NCBI GenBank assembly: GCA_015039465.1
Contig: MU130379.1
Coordinates: 62,001 to 126,000, forward strand
Direction: 5' to 3'
Origin: Phlegmacium glaucopus
Taxonomy: Eukaryota; Basidiomycota; Agaricomycetes; Agaricales; Cortinariaceae
DNA: 64,000 nucleotides
Positions 10,234 through 20,683 of this stretch are shown here, in pieces. The position numbers and the translations under genes were made by a program. Positions within the stretch are counted from its first letter, which is position 1. Every line of letters starts with the position of its first letter. Under the pieces are notes generated by a model. The model was not told the origin of the DNA and searched no databases. It worked only from the letters and a program-made list of their open reading frames with translations.

Positions 10234-10510
10234 TGATTCCCAGTCAAAATCGGTTTGGACCAGAGAGGGTTAGCTTGAGTTAAAACGAATAAAAACTAGT
10301 ATACCGATGTAAATATATGTAAATTGCTACAACTTGAGGAATGAGACACTTCTCAAATCCAGTTACATCTAGTCAGGTCTAGTCAGAGCTGGGTCAGATC
10401 TTTTTAGATATATATACATAGGATTAAAATGACACCCGTATTAAGCTTCAATTGGTCCTATTTTGATTTATATCAATCAATATTAATTGATACTGATTGA
10501 TCTATACTCA
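10234..10510. other. intergenic, no gene seen
   Basis: AT-rich sequence right of the retrotransposon, including short degenerate ATTGAT/TGATTGAT runs near 10460-10500. Nothing codable recognised. Confidence 0.5.
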
Positions 10511-11363
10511 TTAAAATGCAGGTATTGTACTAAACAGTAAAAATATAGAAAGATAGCAAAAATCACATGTAAACCCATGAAGTACCTCCTGCTTAAACAA
10601 ATTTCCACCCGGGAATGCGTTTGAATGACGAGAATAATCTGGGTATATAATCAGGGGCTGGGCAGAGCGCGTATGTGTGCGGTACCAGCTCTCTGTGATC
10701 AAGGAAATGATTAGGATATGTGTTCCTCAGATATGGATGCATATGGATGACCTACCATGGAGGTTTCACAATCCTTCCAGTACTGTCATTTGTGTGAGCA
10801 CCGTGATATTAAAAAACATGTAGATGCATACCTTCTTCTGTTCCATGGAGAGATGGTCGTAATAGTGCTTGAAATTGGTTGTTGAACCATAAGGGTTATG
10901 CTCTTTCCAATCTAGAGCACACAGGTTTCTAGGTATCAGGCAGACAGCATTAGCATAGTACATACACTTAGAATTTCTACAATAGAGACACTTACCGGGT
11001 GGTAGTTGAGTGAGGGTTTGGCCGCATAATCCCAGCTTTCTTCCCCGTTCCCAGTCCTATGATAGTAGGAGCATCAACAGGAGCTGCAGTATTGGGGATA
11101 TTGACAGGAGCCACAGCAGTAGGAGCATCAACTTGAGCCACGGTAGTAGGAGCATTGATTTGAGCTGCAGCAGCAGGAGCTTCAATTTGGGCCACAAGAG
11201 CATTGGTTTGGGCCAGAGGAGCATCAATTTGGGCCAGAGGAGCACCGACAGGAGCCACAGAGGTTGTAGTCAGATTATCAAGAATTGAGATTGGCGAAAC
11301 TATTGAGTTCAGCGGGGCACCAAATGAAGCAACTTGTACCCTGTCCCCGGCGTTGATGCACAT
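10511..11363 (-). CDS. candidate multi-exon gene with Ala/Pro/Gln repeats (unknown)
   Basis: The first exon (11363 to about 10995) encodes imperfect repeats of the form APxAQIDAPxAQ and ends RPNPHSTTTR at a GTAAGT donor. A second plausible exon (about 10920-10825) reads NLCALDWKEHNPYGSTTNF and KHYYDHLSMEQKK between an acceptor and a GTATGC donor. A third (about 10700-10570) reads SWYRTHTRSAQPLIIYPDY. The exon-like borders and sensible peptides support a real gene or gene remnant. I do not recognise the family. It could be a fragment carried by a transposon. Confidence 0.4.
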
Positions 11364-11840
11364 GAGAAGCTTGTAAGCTCCTCAGAGGTACAATAGTTCG
11401 TGGGGCTGGTGTGGTGTGAGTGGTCAAAGGTAAAGTCTATTTGTTACATGTCACAGTCACAGTAACTAAGTATCTACTCAATTCCGAGTACAGAACAAAA
11501 CCAAGCTCATCAGCGTCCTTGATGAAAGAAGCGTTAGAGTGTTCTATGCTGACTGTGGTCGTCTCACTGGTAGTCGTGTTGGGGTAAATGGGAGCACAGT
11601 TGTTAAGCTTTAAAACAAAGGGAGTCACGTCGGAGTTACTCCGGAACGGAACCGGAACAGTAACCCGGAAAGGACGTTGGCCTCAGCGTGTGTGCTGTGC
11701 CGCCCAGCTCCTAAGGTGTCCTGATTTTGGAACGGAAGAAGAAAGTAACAAGTCGGAAGCCCTCAGTGACTTAGAGGAAAAACAAGAGGAGGAAACTAAG
11801 TTGATATTCGAACTGAGGAAAACATACAAGATTCGAGTAC

Positions 11841-12812
11841 TTAAATAATAAAAGAAATAGCAACCGAAATATAGAATATAAATATAAGTGCTGCGTACTG
11901 CTCCTGGAAGGTCCTGCATTCTTGGGTGAATAATCCATAGCTTGTGTGCTGACTGATGGTGGGAAAGTGATGACAAATAAATAGTGGTTGTGACGAAGAT
12001 GTGGAAATGAGTTTGGAGTAACGTCGGAAGAGCCGGAATGATACAGAGAAATCTTGGAGTTGGACGTAGGAGGAGTAGAACCGGAAACAAGGGAAAGTAC
12101 TGGAATGGAGTACGGACTTCCGGAAACAACTCCGACAGAGTCGGACCGGAGTAACGTATGATGGAATGTAACAACAGTTAGCTATATCTGTTACGTGTCC
12201 TGTCACTGTTGCTATCTGGTTAACAGCATCTATTGGTGCCAACTGGTTCATTGTTGTCATTATCGCCATCTGGTCCCCTGCTGTCCCCGTTGCTGGCTGG
12301 TCCACCTCCATCATTGTCACTGTTTGGGCCACCGCGGTTATTGTTGTCATCTGATCTGCTGCGGTCATTGTTGCCCTCTGGTTGACCGCTGCTGGTGCCA
12401 TCACCTGCTCCATCACCATCACTGTCGGGACCTCCATCTGGCTGGTCACTGTCGTCAATGCTTGCTGGGTGTCATTTCCTGGATTGGCAGTTGCAGGGGG
12501 GGCTGAAAACAAAGGATTTTTGACCTTGATACACATAGTCAGTATTTGTGGAGTGGTAGTGACAAAATTGAAAATTATATATGAAACCTTACCCGAGACC
12601 TTGGACGAGTTGCAGGATCCCTGGAGCGCGCTTGTGGATCACATTGTATAGGGGAGTAACCATCATTTATGGGTGCTTTGAGACCTTCTGTTGATGGCAA
12701 ATTCTGTGAAGATTGCAGATGAATCATTGCATTGTGAATTGAGGGTGATCTCACCTCTGGTAATTGAGAACCTATCTCTTTGACTGGGATTCTAGCACTG
12801 TGCTTAGTGCAC
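11841..12812 (-). CDS. candidate exons with Thr/Ala/Met-rich repeats, next to the inverted-LTR element (unknown)
   Basis: Reading leftward from the retroelement edge, one exon (about 12812-12595) gives KEIGSQLPEVRSPSIHNAM and ends DPATRPRSR at a GTAAGG donor. The next begins after TTTTCAG near 12502, reads APPATANPGNDTQQALTTV and then a string of about 10-residue repeats (VNQRATMTAADQM, VDQPATGTAGDQM). Repeat style resembles the candidate gene at 10511-11363, suggesting related or duplicated genes. A run of seven G at the exon start makes the frame uncertain. The downstream end is unresolved. Function unknown. Confidence 0.35.
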
Positions 12813-13525
12813 TGATAGGACCCAGGAGACATCTAGGGATGTAAACACACCATTTTCGCGGTTTCACAACCTTCACAGTATACTTGCAGATGTTCACAGA
12901 TACTTGCGGATGCTCACATATCGTTGCAGATACTTGCAGATCATCGCAGATCATTGCACATACTCGCAGATCATTGCAGAATACTCACAGATCATTGCAG
13001 ATACTTGCAGTCATCACCAACATTTGCATTATCATTTGCAGCTACCAGCAGTTCTCACAATCTTTAAACACACTTCCAACAAAGGTCACTCAGGTGACTG
13101 TATTACTCATCACCTTTATTTTTATCTTGTCTCCTTTATTTGGCTCTTATCTCCTATGTTTCATTTCCAAAATACCGGACCCATGTGACTCTGCTTTAAA
13201 CCCACATATTTTACATTTCTGTTTCACCTTTCCGCACTTAGCTATTTGCTAGTTACTATATTATTAGCAGTAGCAAGTAAGGTAAAACAATAGAGGAGAA
13301 CGGACGAATTACCACACTTTTGATCCCACCTTTGGAACATCGTACTAAGCTACTCTTGCACTCCTTGAAAATCATCCTGCAAACTTTGCTTTTTCTGTGC
13401 ATTATCTCGCACTTTAAAGCGAACCTTCGCACCTCATAAAACCTCACTATCACCTATCAAAGAGAACTACATCAACCCCACGAACTACGTACTGCTTGCG
13501 GTCTGACCCCACCGCTGGTACATCA
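12813..13525 (+). repeat. left LTR-like repeat with internal satellite
   Basis: 713 bp. From about 12880 to 13035 it carries degenerate tandem words such as GCAGATACTT and GCAGATCATT. The inner part ends at a TGACCCCACC stretch shortly before GGTACATCA. Confidence 0.8.
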
Positions 13526-13528
13526 AAT

Positions 13529-13546
13529 TGGAGCCCACCGTGAGGG
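13529..13546 (+). other. primer-binding-site-like sequence
   Basis: TGGAGCCCACCGTGAGGG begins 4 nt after the left repeat. TGG at this position matches the CCA end of a tRNA primer. The tRNA was not identified. Confidence 0.45.
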
Positions 13547-13714
13547 GTTCTTGTTCATTTCTCTTCAAAATCACCACAGTCTCTACTAGTCTCACAAAGC
13601 AGTCACTAGCCATTCAAGAGAAGATGACGCAGACAAAGGGGCTTGGTTCGTGCCCATCAAGCAAACTGTCAGCATTTGCACTCAACCTAGCTTTGCTCGC
13701 CTCACAAAAACACG

Positions 13715-15415
13715 ATGAACCACGAGTTATATCTACCACTTCCTGGTGAAGCTACTGCACCGTTCTTTGATAAAGCGAAGCCTCGTGAATTGCTTCGCTT
13801 TTTTGAGCACTTGGATAGGTTGTACAGCAGGTTTGGGTTCGAGGATGAGGAGAAGAAGAAGAGATATATGGTTGGGTATATGGATTGGGAGATGGAGGAG
13901 TGTTGGAAGACATTTCCAGAGTATGGAGACTCTACTGCCGCTTATAGTGATTTCAAGAAGGCCATCATGCAAATTTATCCCAGCAGCAATGCCAGCACCC
14001 TTTACACTATTCACGACATGGAGCATCTTATTAGCAAAAGACAGCGTCTTGAAATTACGACTTGTGATGATTTAGCGAACTTCCACACAGCATATTCCGG
14101 CTTAACTCAGTGGCTAATCAGCAAAGGCTACATCAGCAAGCAGGAGCAGCAGCGCGGATACATGCAAGCGATACCACAGTCTCTTATTCCTGCAGTAACC
14201 ACTAGGCTTCAAATTGTTCATCTGCTGCATAACCCTTTGTTGCCTTATGAAGTAGATGCAATTTTTGAAGCTACTCGTTTCGCTTTGCAGAGTTCTGCTG
14301 CATTTTTTCCTGCCTATTTCGCAACTCAACAGCCAGCTCAGCCAGCACAGATTGCTGCAGCTACTTTGCAGTCTCGGACTTCACAACACATCGCGAGTTT
14401 GCAAGTGGAGGTATGCGCATTATGGCGAGAGGAGGAGAGAATGGAGACAAAGGAACAGGAGAGAGAGGAGAAAAAGCGAAGGAAGGAGAAGGAGCAGGAG
14501 GAGGAAGAGCAAAGGAAGGAGAAGGAGAGAGAAGAGAAAAAGCAAAGGAAGGAGAAGGAGTGGGAGGAGGAAGAGCAAAGGAAGGAGAAGGAGAGAGAGG
14601 AGAAAAAGCGATGGAAGGAGAAGGAGAGAGAAGAGGAGGATGTTAGAGCAAAGGCTGAGCAGGGCCTCGCACCAGCTATTCCAATCATTGCGACATCATC
14701 AGAACATCTATTTGTAACCGCTAAGGATGCCGCTTATGCGCCACTACTTCCTCAGGTCATTGGACAACAGCAGAAGTTAGATGTCATAGCTCCAGCATGC
14801 AAGGAAGCGGCCGCATATGGTTTAAAGAGAAGAGAAGAGAGGAAGGTGGATGTTTGGGAGGATATTTGGTCTTTAGCAAAGGACTGGAAAGCGGAGGAAG
14901 AAGAAAACGCAAAAATACAAGCTGACACAACCAATCACTCTTACGACACAATTTTAGCGGAATTGTCTGCTATTCAGATTTGGGCACCGCAGGCCCCTAG
15001 CAATATTTTGGAGCACTCGAGTATGGTATTGAACCCAGCTAGCGTTTTCCACATTTTGAAATCACAAGCGCACTCTATTCCCCCTTCTTCTGCGATATCA
15101 GAAGCTCCCATTCACAAACTTAGCCAGCACTCACACCCATCCGCAGTCATTCCAGTCTCTGCACTCGATGCATGCACATCACCTGTTCATGCCTCACCTC
15201 ATAATTCAAGCCTACCAGTTGCGCCAGTTGAGTGCAAGCACAGTCTAGCTACAGAGAAGATCTCCGCAAACCTTCGCACCATCCGAGACAGTAAAGGCAT
15301 TGTGCGCACCCTTAAGACAGTATTCCCTCCTATTTTGCAGACTTACATTAACAATGCCCCCGCGGGTTCTAGGATTATGCTATATACAGCCGAAGCGAAG
15401 AGGACGCCACCATAG
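13715..15415 (+). CDS. Gag-like protein with long charged repeat
   Basis: 566 aa from ATG to TAG. The first 220 residues (PRELLRFFEHLDRLYSRFGF, WKTFPEYGDSTAAYSDFKKA, IMQIYPSSN) match the Gag capsid-type region of agaricomycete gypsy elements (recall). Residues about 240-310 form a tandem Lys/Glu/Arg repeat (KEKEREEKKQRKEKE), probably a long charged helix, encoded by near-identical repeats of about 50 bp at 14440-14640. The rest is Ala/Ser/Pro-rich with no zinc knuckle. No protease, RT or integrase follows, so the element would depend on another for mobilisation. An upstream frame (13621-13749) may be an earlier, frame-shifted start. Confidence 0.7.
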   Translation: MNHELYLPLPGEATAPFFDKAKPRELLRFFEHLDRLYSRFGFEDEEKKKRYMVGYMDWEMEECWKTFPEYGDSTAAYSDFKKAIMQIYPSSNASTLYTIHDMEHLISKRQRLEITTCDDLANFHTAYSGLTQWLISKGYISKQEQQRGYMQAIPQSLIPAVTTRLQIVHLLHNPLLPYEVDAIFEATRFALQSSAAFFPAYFATQQPAQPAQIAAATLQSRTSQHIASLQVEVCALWREEERMETKEQEREEKKRRKEKEQEEEEQRKEKEREEKKQRKEKEWEEEEQRKEKEREEKKRWKEKEREEEDVRAKAEQGLAPAIPIIATSSEHLFVTAKDAAYAPLLPQVIGQQQKLDVIAPACKEAAAYGLKRREERKVDVWEDIWSLAKDWKAEEEENAKIQADTTNHSYDTILAELSAIQIWAPQAPSNILEHSSMVLNPASVFHILKSQAHSIPPSSAISEAPIHKLSQHSHPSAVIPVSALDACTSPVHASPHNSSLPVAPVECKHSLATEKISANLRTIRDSKGIVRTLKTVFPPILQTYINNAPAGSRIMLYTAEAKRTPP

Positions 15416-15929
15416 ACCAGATCTTGCATATCATGCATGCACAACAGCCCGCACCCCTAGCCCTTTCCAGTTTCATTTTCATGCACCAGTTTATTCATTT
15501 CAAGCCTGCATCATTTTATTTCAAGTTGCATTTTATCCTTTCATTGGATTTAATTCCTTTTCTTTGGTTATTGTGCTATTTTCGTCATTTTTCAACCGAT
15601 TCCTTCGCTTTCTTTTTCGCTTGATTCGCATTTGTCATCGCTTCATTATGACCCTTCACGCGTGTTATCGCATCCAGTGGTTCTCGCGATGCAAAATTTT
15701 AGCTGAAGGACGCCACCATAGACAAGAAGATCTCACATATCACGCATGTGCGACAGTCTGCACCCCTAGGCCTTTCCAATTTCATTTTCATGCGCCATTT
15801 TTTTCATTTCAAGGTCACATCATTTTATTTCAAGTTACATTTTATTCTTTCATCAGATTTAGTTCCTTTTCATTGGTTATTGCTCTAGCTTGGTCATTTT
15901 TGAACCAATTCCCTCACTCTCTTATGCGC
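15404..15929 (+). repeat. direct duplication in the 3' region of the gag-only element
   Basis: The segment from 15404 (GGACGCCACCATAGACC) to about 15640 is repeated from about 15708 (GGACGCCACCATAGACAAG) to 15929 with moderate divergence. The first copy overlaps the Gag stop codon; neither copy codes convincingly. It may be a duplicated 3' untranslated region. Confidence 0.7.
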
Positions 15930-16668
15930 TGATGTACCTGTGGTGGGGACAGACCGCAAGTAGTACATAGTTCGTGGGGTTGATGTAGTTCTCTTCAATA
16001 GGTGAAAGTGAGGTTTTATGAGGTGCGAAGGTTCGCTTTAAAGTGCGAGATAATGCGCAGAAAAAGCGAAGTTTGCAGGATGATTTTAAAGGAGTGCCAG
16101 TGTAGCTTAGTATGACATTCCAAAGGTGGGATCAAAACTGTGGTAATTCGTCCGTTCTCCTCTCTTGTGTTACCCTACTTGCTACTGCTAATAATATAGT
16201 AACTAGCAATAGCTAAGTGCGGAAAGGTGAAACAGGAATGTAAAATGTGGGTTAAAGCGGAGTCACATGGGTCCGGTATTTTGGGAATGAAACATAGGAG
16301 ATAAGAGCCAAATAAAGGAGACAAGATAAAAATAAAGGTGATGAGTAATACAGTCACCTGAGTGGCCTTTGTTGGAAGTGTGTTTAAAGATTGTGAGAAC
16401 TGCTGGTAACTGCGAATGATAATGTGAATGTTGGTGATGACTGCAAGCATCTGCGATGATCTGCAAGTGTTCTGCGATGAGCTGCGAGTATGTGCGAGTA
16501 TGTGCGATGAGCTGCAATGACCTGTGATGATCTGTGATGATCTGCGATGACCTGCAATGATCTGCAAGTATCTGCAACAATATGTGAGCATCCGCGAGTA
16601 TACTGCAAAGGTTGTGAAACCGCGAAAATGGTGTGTTTACATCCCTAGACGTCTCCTGGGTCCTATCA
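15930..16668 (-). repeat. right LTR-like repeat, inverted
   Basis: 739 bp, reverse complement of the left repeat with single-base changes and length differences in the GCAGAT satellite (about 16430-16600). Confidence 0.8.
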
Positions 16669-16921
16669 CCGGGGTGGCATCTTCCAGCTGGATACCTTTC
16701 TGTGGAATTGTAAATTGCTCCATGAGAGATTGCCTGACTCAAGGCAAGAAGACCTGTCGATTAAATGGTTGGTAATAGCAAGCTTCTGGAAAACCAACCA
16801 ACTTACCTGTTTCGCGTACTTCATTACAGTTTCCATGAACCTCTGTAAATGTCCCATTGTATATTGTCAAGGTATTGACTGAACTGAATGGGCCCAATGC
16901 TTGTCTCCCAGTCGGGGGCAT
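16669..16921 (-). pseudogene. amino-terminal fragment of an NLR-type (NACHT) protein
   Basis: Reading leftward from ATG at 16921: exon 1 MPPTGRQALGPFSSVNTLT, then IYNGTFTEVHGN and RETG, a GTAAGT donor near 16806 and CGACAG acceptor near 16758, then LALSQAISHGAIYNSTERY and PAGRCHPG. The pattern xINGGTFxxVxGN followed by GAxxxSxERxxxxRCHPGTR is characteristic of the region before the NACHT domain of agaricomycete NLR-like NTPases (recall). The reading frame runs directly into the right repeat of the gag-only element, and no NACHT domain follows, so the gene appears interrupted or truncated there. Confidence 0.5.
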
Positions 16922-17223
16922 CTTGGAAGAACTTGACAGTAAAGTGGATTGAGAGCTAGATTGTTAGGAGATCATTTGACAAAGGTATGGTGGTCCTGGA
17001 GTACTTTTCTCACAGCAGGCAATGCTTCAGTGGTGTACTCTGGAATTAGAATCAAGTGCATATTTATATTGACCAATCAATTAATCACCAGACATCGTTA
17101 TTTAAAACAATGTAGGCGTTGTGAGCGTTGTGCAGTGTGAAGATACCAAAATGATACAACTTATGAGTCCTACTATTTATACTATGGACTCATTCTTTTA
17201 CACAGGTCCTGCTGTGAGGTGGC
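16922..17223. other. intergenic, no gene seen
   Basis: No convincing reading frame. Ends with the left copy of the MITE target duplication. Confidence 0.5.
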
Positions 17224-17233
17224 TGTGTATCGA

Positions 17234-17663
17234 GGCCCCGGGAAGTTTCAGATGGGTGGTGTCTGCGAATTTGGGTATTTGAGGCCCAAAAATCATCAAA
17301 TCTGTGTCCACAAATTTGGGTATTTGAGGATACTTTTGGTGGGTCTTTGTCCAAAAATTTGGGTATTTGAGGGCAGATTTTGGCCAAGTCAGGACAAATT
17401 AAGTAGAACTGTGGCTCATTATTTCATCATTAAGTCCAACTGCTACATGAGGCTATAATGGAAGTTGCAACAGTGACAGTTTGCTTTCCTTGTTAGAAGA
17501 GTCAGAGAGCGCAAAATACAGCAGAAAAAAAATAATTACCTTTTTAGGATGTCACATGACCACGTCTGTCTGAATTTGTGTATTTGAGGCCCAAAAATTT
17601 GTGCATTTGAGGGCGATTTTGGGTGATTTTGCAGACACCAACTATCAGGAGCTTCCTGGGGCC
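17234..17663. mobile_element. 430-bp MITE with target duplication
   Basis: Inverted ends GGCCCCGGGAAG and CTTCCTGGGGCC (one mismatch). Flanks are TGTGTATCGA (17224-17233) and TGTGTATTGA (17664-17673), a 10-bp direct repeat with one mismatch, of which eight bases CTGTGTAT also match on the left edge. The inside carries at least five copies of an AATTTGGGTATTTGAGG-like 17-mer. An 8-10 bp duplication suggests an hAT or KDZ-like superfamily (inference). Confidence 0.7.
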
Positions 17664-17849
17664 TGTGTATTGAATTGTGACGAGTTTTTGCAAGTTCTTC
17701 AATGTCCAAATGGCTTTTGTTCATTTCAAATAAACTGATCCTTCGCTGGGTAGGCCTTTCTGGCATCGTAATTGTCTTCATATGGCTTTTTGCACACTGG
17801 GCACTCTGAATTTGGATACCCACATCCAATCCATTCATTACATCCATCG

Positions 17850-18220
17850 GATCCACCATCTAAACCTTCAAGAGAAGAGCAGGATATCTGGGAACCTAGG
17901 AAGAATGAAGTCAAGGATGCATTTGGCCATGCATGGTCGGGTTACAGAAAGATGGCATTTCCTAATGATGAGTTGTTGTTGTTAACTGGGGGTAAATCTA
18001 ACAAGTTGCGCTATTATCATTATTTCCCTCATCCAAATCTCCATTCATTGAAATTTAACACAAAGGTACAATGGTTAGGGTGTAACCCTCTGACTCCCTT
18101 GATACAATGTGGATCATGGGCCTGCGGGACGAGTTCAAAGAAGCAGTGGATAGCATACAAGATTTACAGTTCCATGCAACAAGGGTGAACGATAACATCT
18201 ATTCAACAAACTTCAACTAA
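17850..18220 (+). pseudogene. GH47 alpha-1,2-mannosidase remnant (amino-terminal part)
   Basis: Peptides EEQDIWEPRKNEVKDAFGHA, WSGYRKMAFPNDELLLLTGG (about 17868-17990) and, in another frame, DSLDTMWIMGLRDEFKEAV (about 18091-18147) match the start of the catalytic domain of class I mannosyl-oligosaccharide 1,2-alpha-mannosidases, which trim N-glycans in the secretory pathway. The expected NGWG motif reads AAT GGT TAG GGT, so Trp has become stop at 18076-18078, and a frameshift follows before DSLDT. The open frame ends at TAA 18218-18220 and no later GH47 region follows. Nonsense, frameshift and truncation together mark a pseudogene. Confidence 0.8.
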
Positions 18221-18647
18221 TATACTTAAAACCTAATCACTTTGCCCCTTTCTTTGTAACCACAATTTGTTACCTCAGGGGATTGCTTTTATTCTAAGCG
18301 AACACGAGGAACGAGCGTGAACATAGAATTTGGTCTATGTGGAGATAAGGATTGTGACATGTGACCAGCTTCTCTGGTTCATGGCCACAACCTTCAACAT
18401 TGGACCGGATTTCCCTGCTCGTCATCTGAGCAGCTCATTCTTTTCATAGTATACACCCAGTCTTAGAAGGATTTACAGAGAAATAAATCAAACAATGCTA
18501 AGAATCACTTTCTCTCTCCCTGTTTTTCATTTGACATCAAATTTAACAAATTTCATCCCTCTGCCAGTGTCCTGCCCATTACCTCCTATCTGTTGCACCT
18601 ACTTGTTGCTTTGCCCTTGCCTAGTACTTGGGGCATCTCCAACTCTC

Positions 18648-18905
18648 TTGCCCCATGCATGCTACAGAGTCCCCTCTTTTGCCCCATGCATGCTGCCTCT
18701 TTTGCCCATGCATGCTACAGAGTCCCCTCTTTTTGCCCCATGCATGCTACAGAGTCCTCTTTTTGCCCCATGCATGCTACAGAGTCCCCTCTTTTTGCCC
18801 CATGCATGCTACAGAGTCCTCTTTTTCCCCCATGCATGCTACAGAGCCCCCTCTTTTTGCCCCATGCATGCCACAGAGTCCTCTTTTTGCCCTATGCATG
18901 CCTGT
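18648..18905 (+). repeat. 31-bp minisatellite
   Basis: About nine copies of a unit reading TGCCCCATGCATGCTACAGA then GTCCCCTCTTT, with small length changes. Reading frames through it are repetitive and not real genes. Each unit holds the palindrome ATGCAT. Confidence 0.9.
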
Positions 18906-19960
18906 TGATTAACCCAGCTGAGTCATTTCTTTTTTCCGCCCATCTCCTAAATTATGGGTATCTAAGTCTTCGCTTGCTGCGTCACTGGGCTCCTTATACA
19001 TGGGAATCACAGCTCATCTTAGATTTGTTTTTCCATAGATCAGGACCCTTGTTTCAGTCGAAAAACCCTTTGGGTTTTTGCCCAAAACTATGCCCACATT
19101 TTCCCCCTCACTCTCACTGATCTTCTGGATCAGTTCTTCCTCCTTCGATAACATACAAACCACTGCCCACATCTTTCCCTTCACTCTTGTTGATCTCCCA
19201 GATCAGTTCTTCCTTTGTTAACATAATGTTTGACTACATAGATCTCTGCCTATGCTCTTTCCGCCAAGCCAGTCCTCCTTCACCACGCAGAAAGAGTTGG
19301 TCAAATCCTTCTTCCTGCTTTTAATGGTACCAAATCAGCACTCCCCGAATCAATCTCTTAATTCATCCATCATCATCTGATCAAATTTTATACAGTGGTG
19401 AAATACTTTCCGATGGAAATAAGAGGACTGTTCTTTTCACAGAAGCGATGACTTGCCAGCTTGGATTCAAGGATCTTGCCAAATTAACTGGGATCAAGGA
19501 TTATTATCAAAGGGTTGGCTGTGGATTTAGATTTCTTTCCCAGTTTTTTCAAGGCTGATGACAGTTGTGGCCATGGCCCACACAAGTTTCAGTCATTACA
19601 CAAGTCATACGTCTTCTCACATGTGGAAAGAGACATATCATCAAACACAAAAAAACCCACATCCAGTTCCTGGAGCACGCTTCCAGCTGCCAGTGCTGAA
19701 GATGTTGAACCTCGTGAATATACATTGTGCGTTTCACTTTTGATCTTCTTTCTTGCTCGTGTTTTGATTGTCAATTTACTTTTTCAAGCGACGACAAACC
19801 TCTTTATGACTTTGTTAATTTGAGTGAGGCTTTGGAAACTGTTGGAACTAGCGCATACACTGGACTCTGGAGCCACATTCAGTATATCTCCAATGATGTA
19901 GATCTTCCCTATTTTTCCTTTATGGTGTGTTGACCACGTTAAAAATAGGCTTACAGCACC
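18906..19960. other. gene-poor stretch with a possible exon remnant
   Basis: A plus-strand frame near 19560-19735 reads CGHGPHKFQSLHKSYVF and SSSWSTLPAASAEDVEPREY, and another near 19790-19930 reads LSEALETVGTSAYTGLW. They look like decayed exons but I recognise no family. Nothing else seen. Confidence 0.3.
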
Positions 19961-20683
19961 GCTGCCGCCTCTATGCTCGCAACAGAGGCGTGTCACCCTT
20001 TTTAGATTAACTCAGCAGTTCGTAAACAGAGCCTTTTGGAACACCGCATTCGAGGCATGTTGACTTATGTTCACATCAGTGGTTGATCGTCTACATAACC
20101 TATGATGGATTCACTGCAAACCAAGTCTACAGCATTGTTTCTAACTTGATCAAGCATGACAGTTGTCCTCAATCAAATTACTTGCGCTAGAGGGCTGCTG
20201 CTTTGCACAGCATGTCCGAGTTCTCCTGGGAAGAATAACTTCAGGGTTTGATTTATATTTATGATTTATCTGCAATCATTAACATAGAAAATTTATTATT
20301 GATAATGATATATTTTTCCATATATTCAAACTAATTTTGACCTTGCAAAGTGAATAAACTGTCCAAAATCTCCAGCGATGCTCTGTCATGTCGACCTACA
20401 ACATCCTGTATCGAGATATCAAACTGACTAACATTTTCATCGGTATCATTCTGTCAATATTACCCATTACAGATATTGTACTAATGCAAATAGATGCACA
20501 AGGTGGTTGGACACTTGAAGATTCAAAGTATACATTTATTACATAGACAATCTGTAAAAACAGACCATCAAGCTTCATCTTCAGAGATGCCTTCATAAAC
20601 CAACTTGAAATAATATCTGTCAAAAATAATACCCTTTCAAAGCAAGAAAAACACACTGACTTCTTTCAGGGGAGTCTGACATG

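Larger units (their letters stand above)
12813..16668 (+). mobile_element. gag-only retroelement flanked by inverted LTR-like repeats
   Basis: Two copies of a 713-739 bp repeat bound a unit with one Gag-like ORF and no pol. The left copy begins TGATAGGACCC and ends GGTACATCA; the right copy is its reverse complement (TGATGTACC ... GGTCCTATCA). Both have TG...CA ends typical of LTRs, and a primer-site-like TGGAGCCCACCG follows the left one. No target duplication was seen (TGCAC left, CCGGG right). LTRs should be in the same orientation, so this is probably a rearranged non-autonomous element. A DNA element with long inverted repeats that acquired gag is an alternative. Confidence 0.75.

Noticed and set aside
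12880..13035. CRISPR-like array in the left terminal repeat
   Set aside because: The GCAGAT words are short, degenerate and have no unique spacers, and the same block occurs in the opposite terminal repeat.
14256..14717. Arg/Lys/Gly-rich overlapping frames in the gag-only element
   Set aside because: They are shadows of the charged repeat in the Gag-like gene.
18593..19120. Cys/His/Pro-rich frames across the 31-bp repeat
   Set aside because: All three frames are open because of the tandem repeat; the peptides are periodic and carry no domain.
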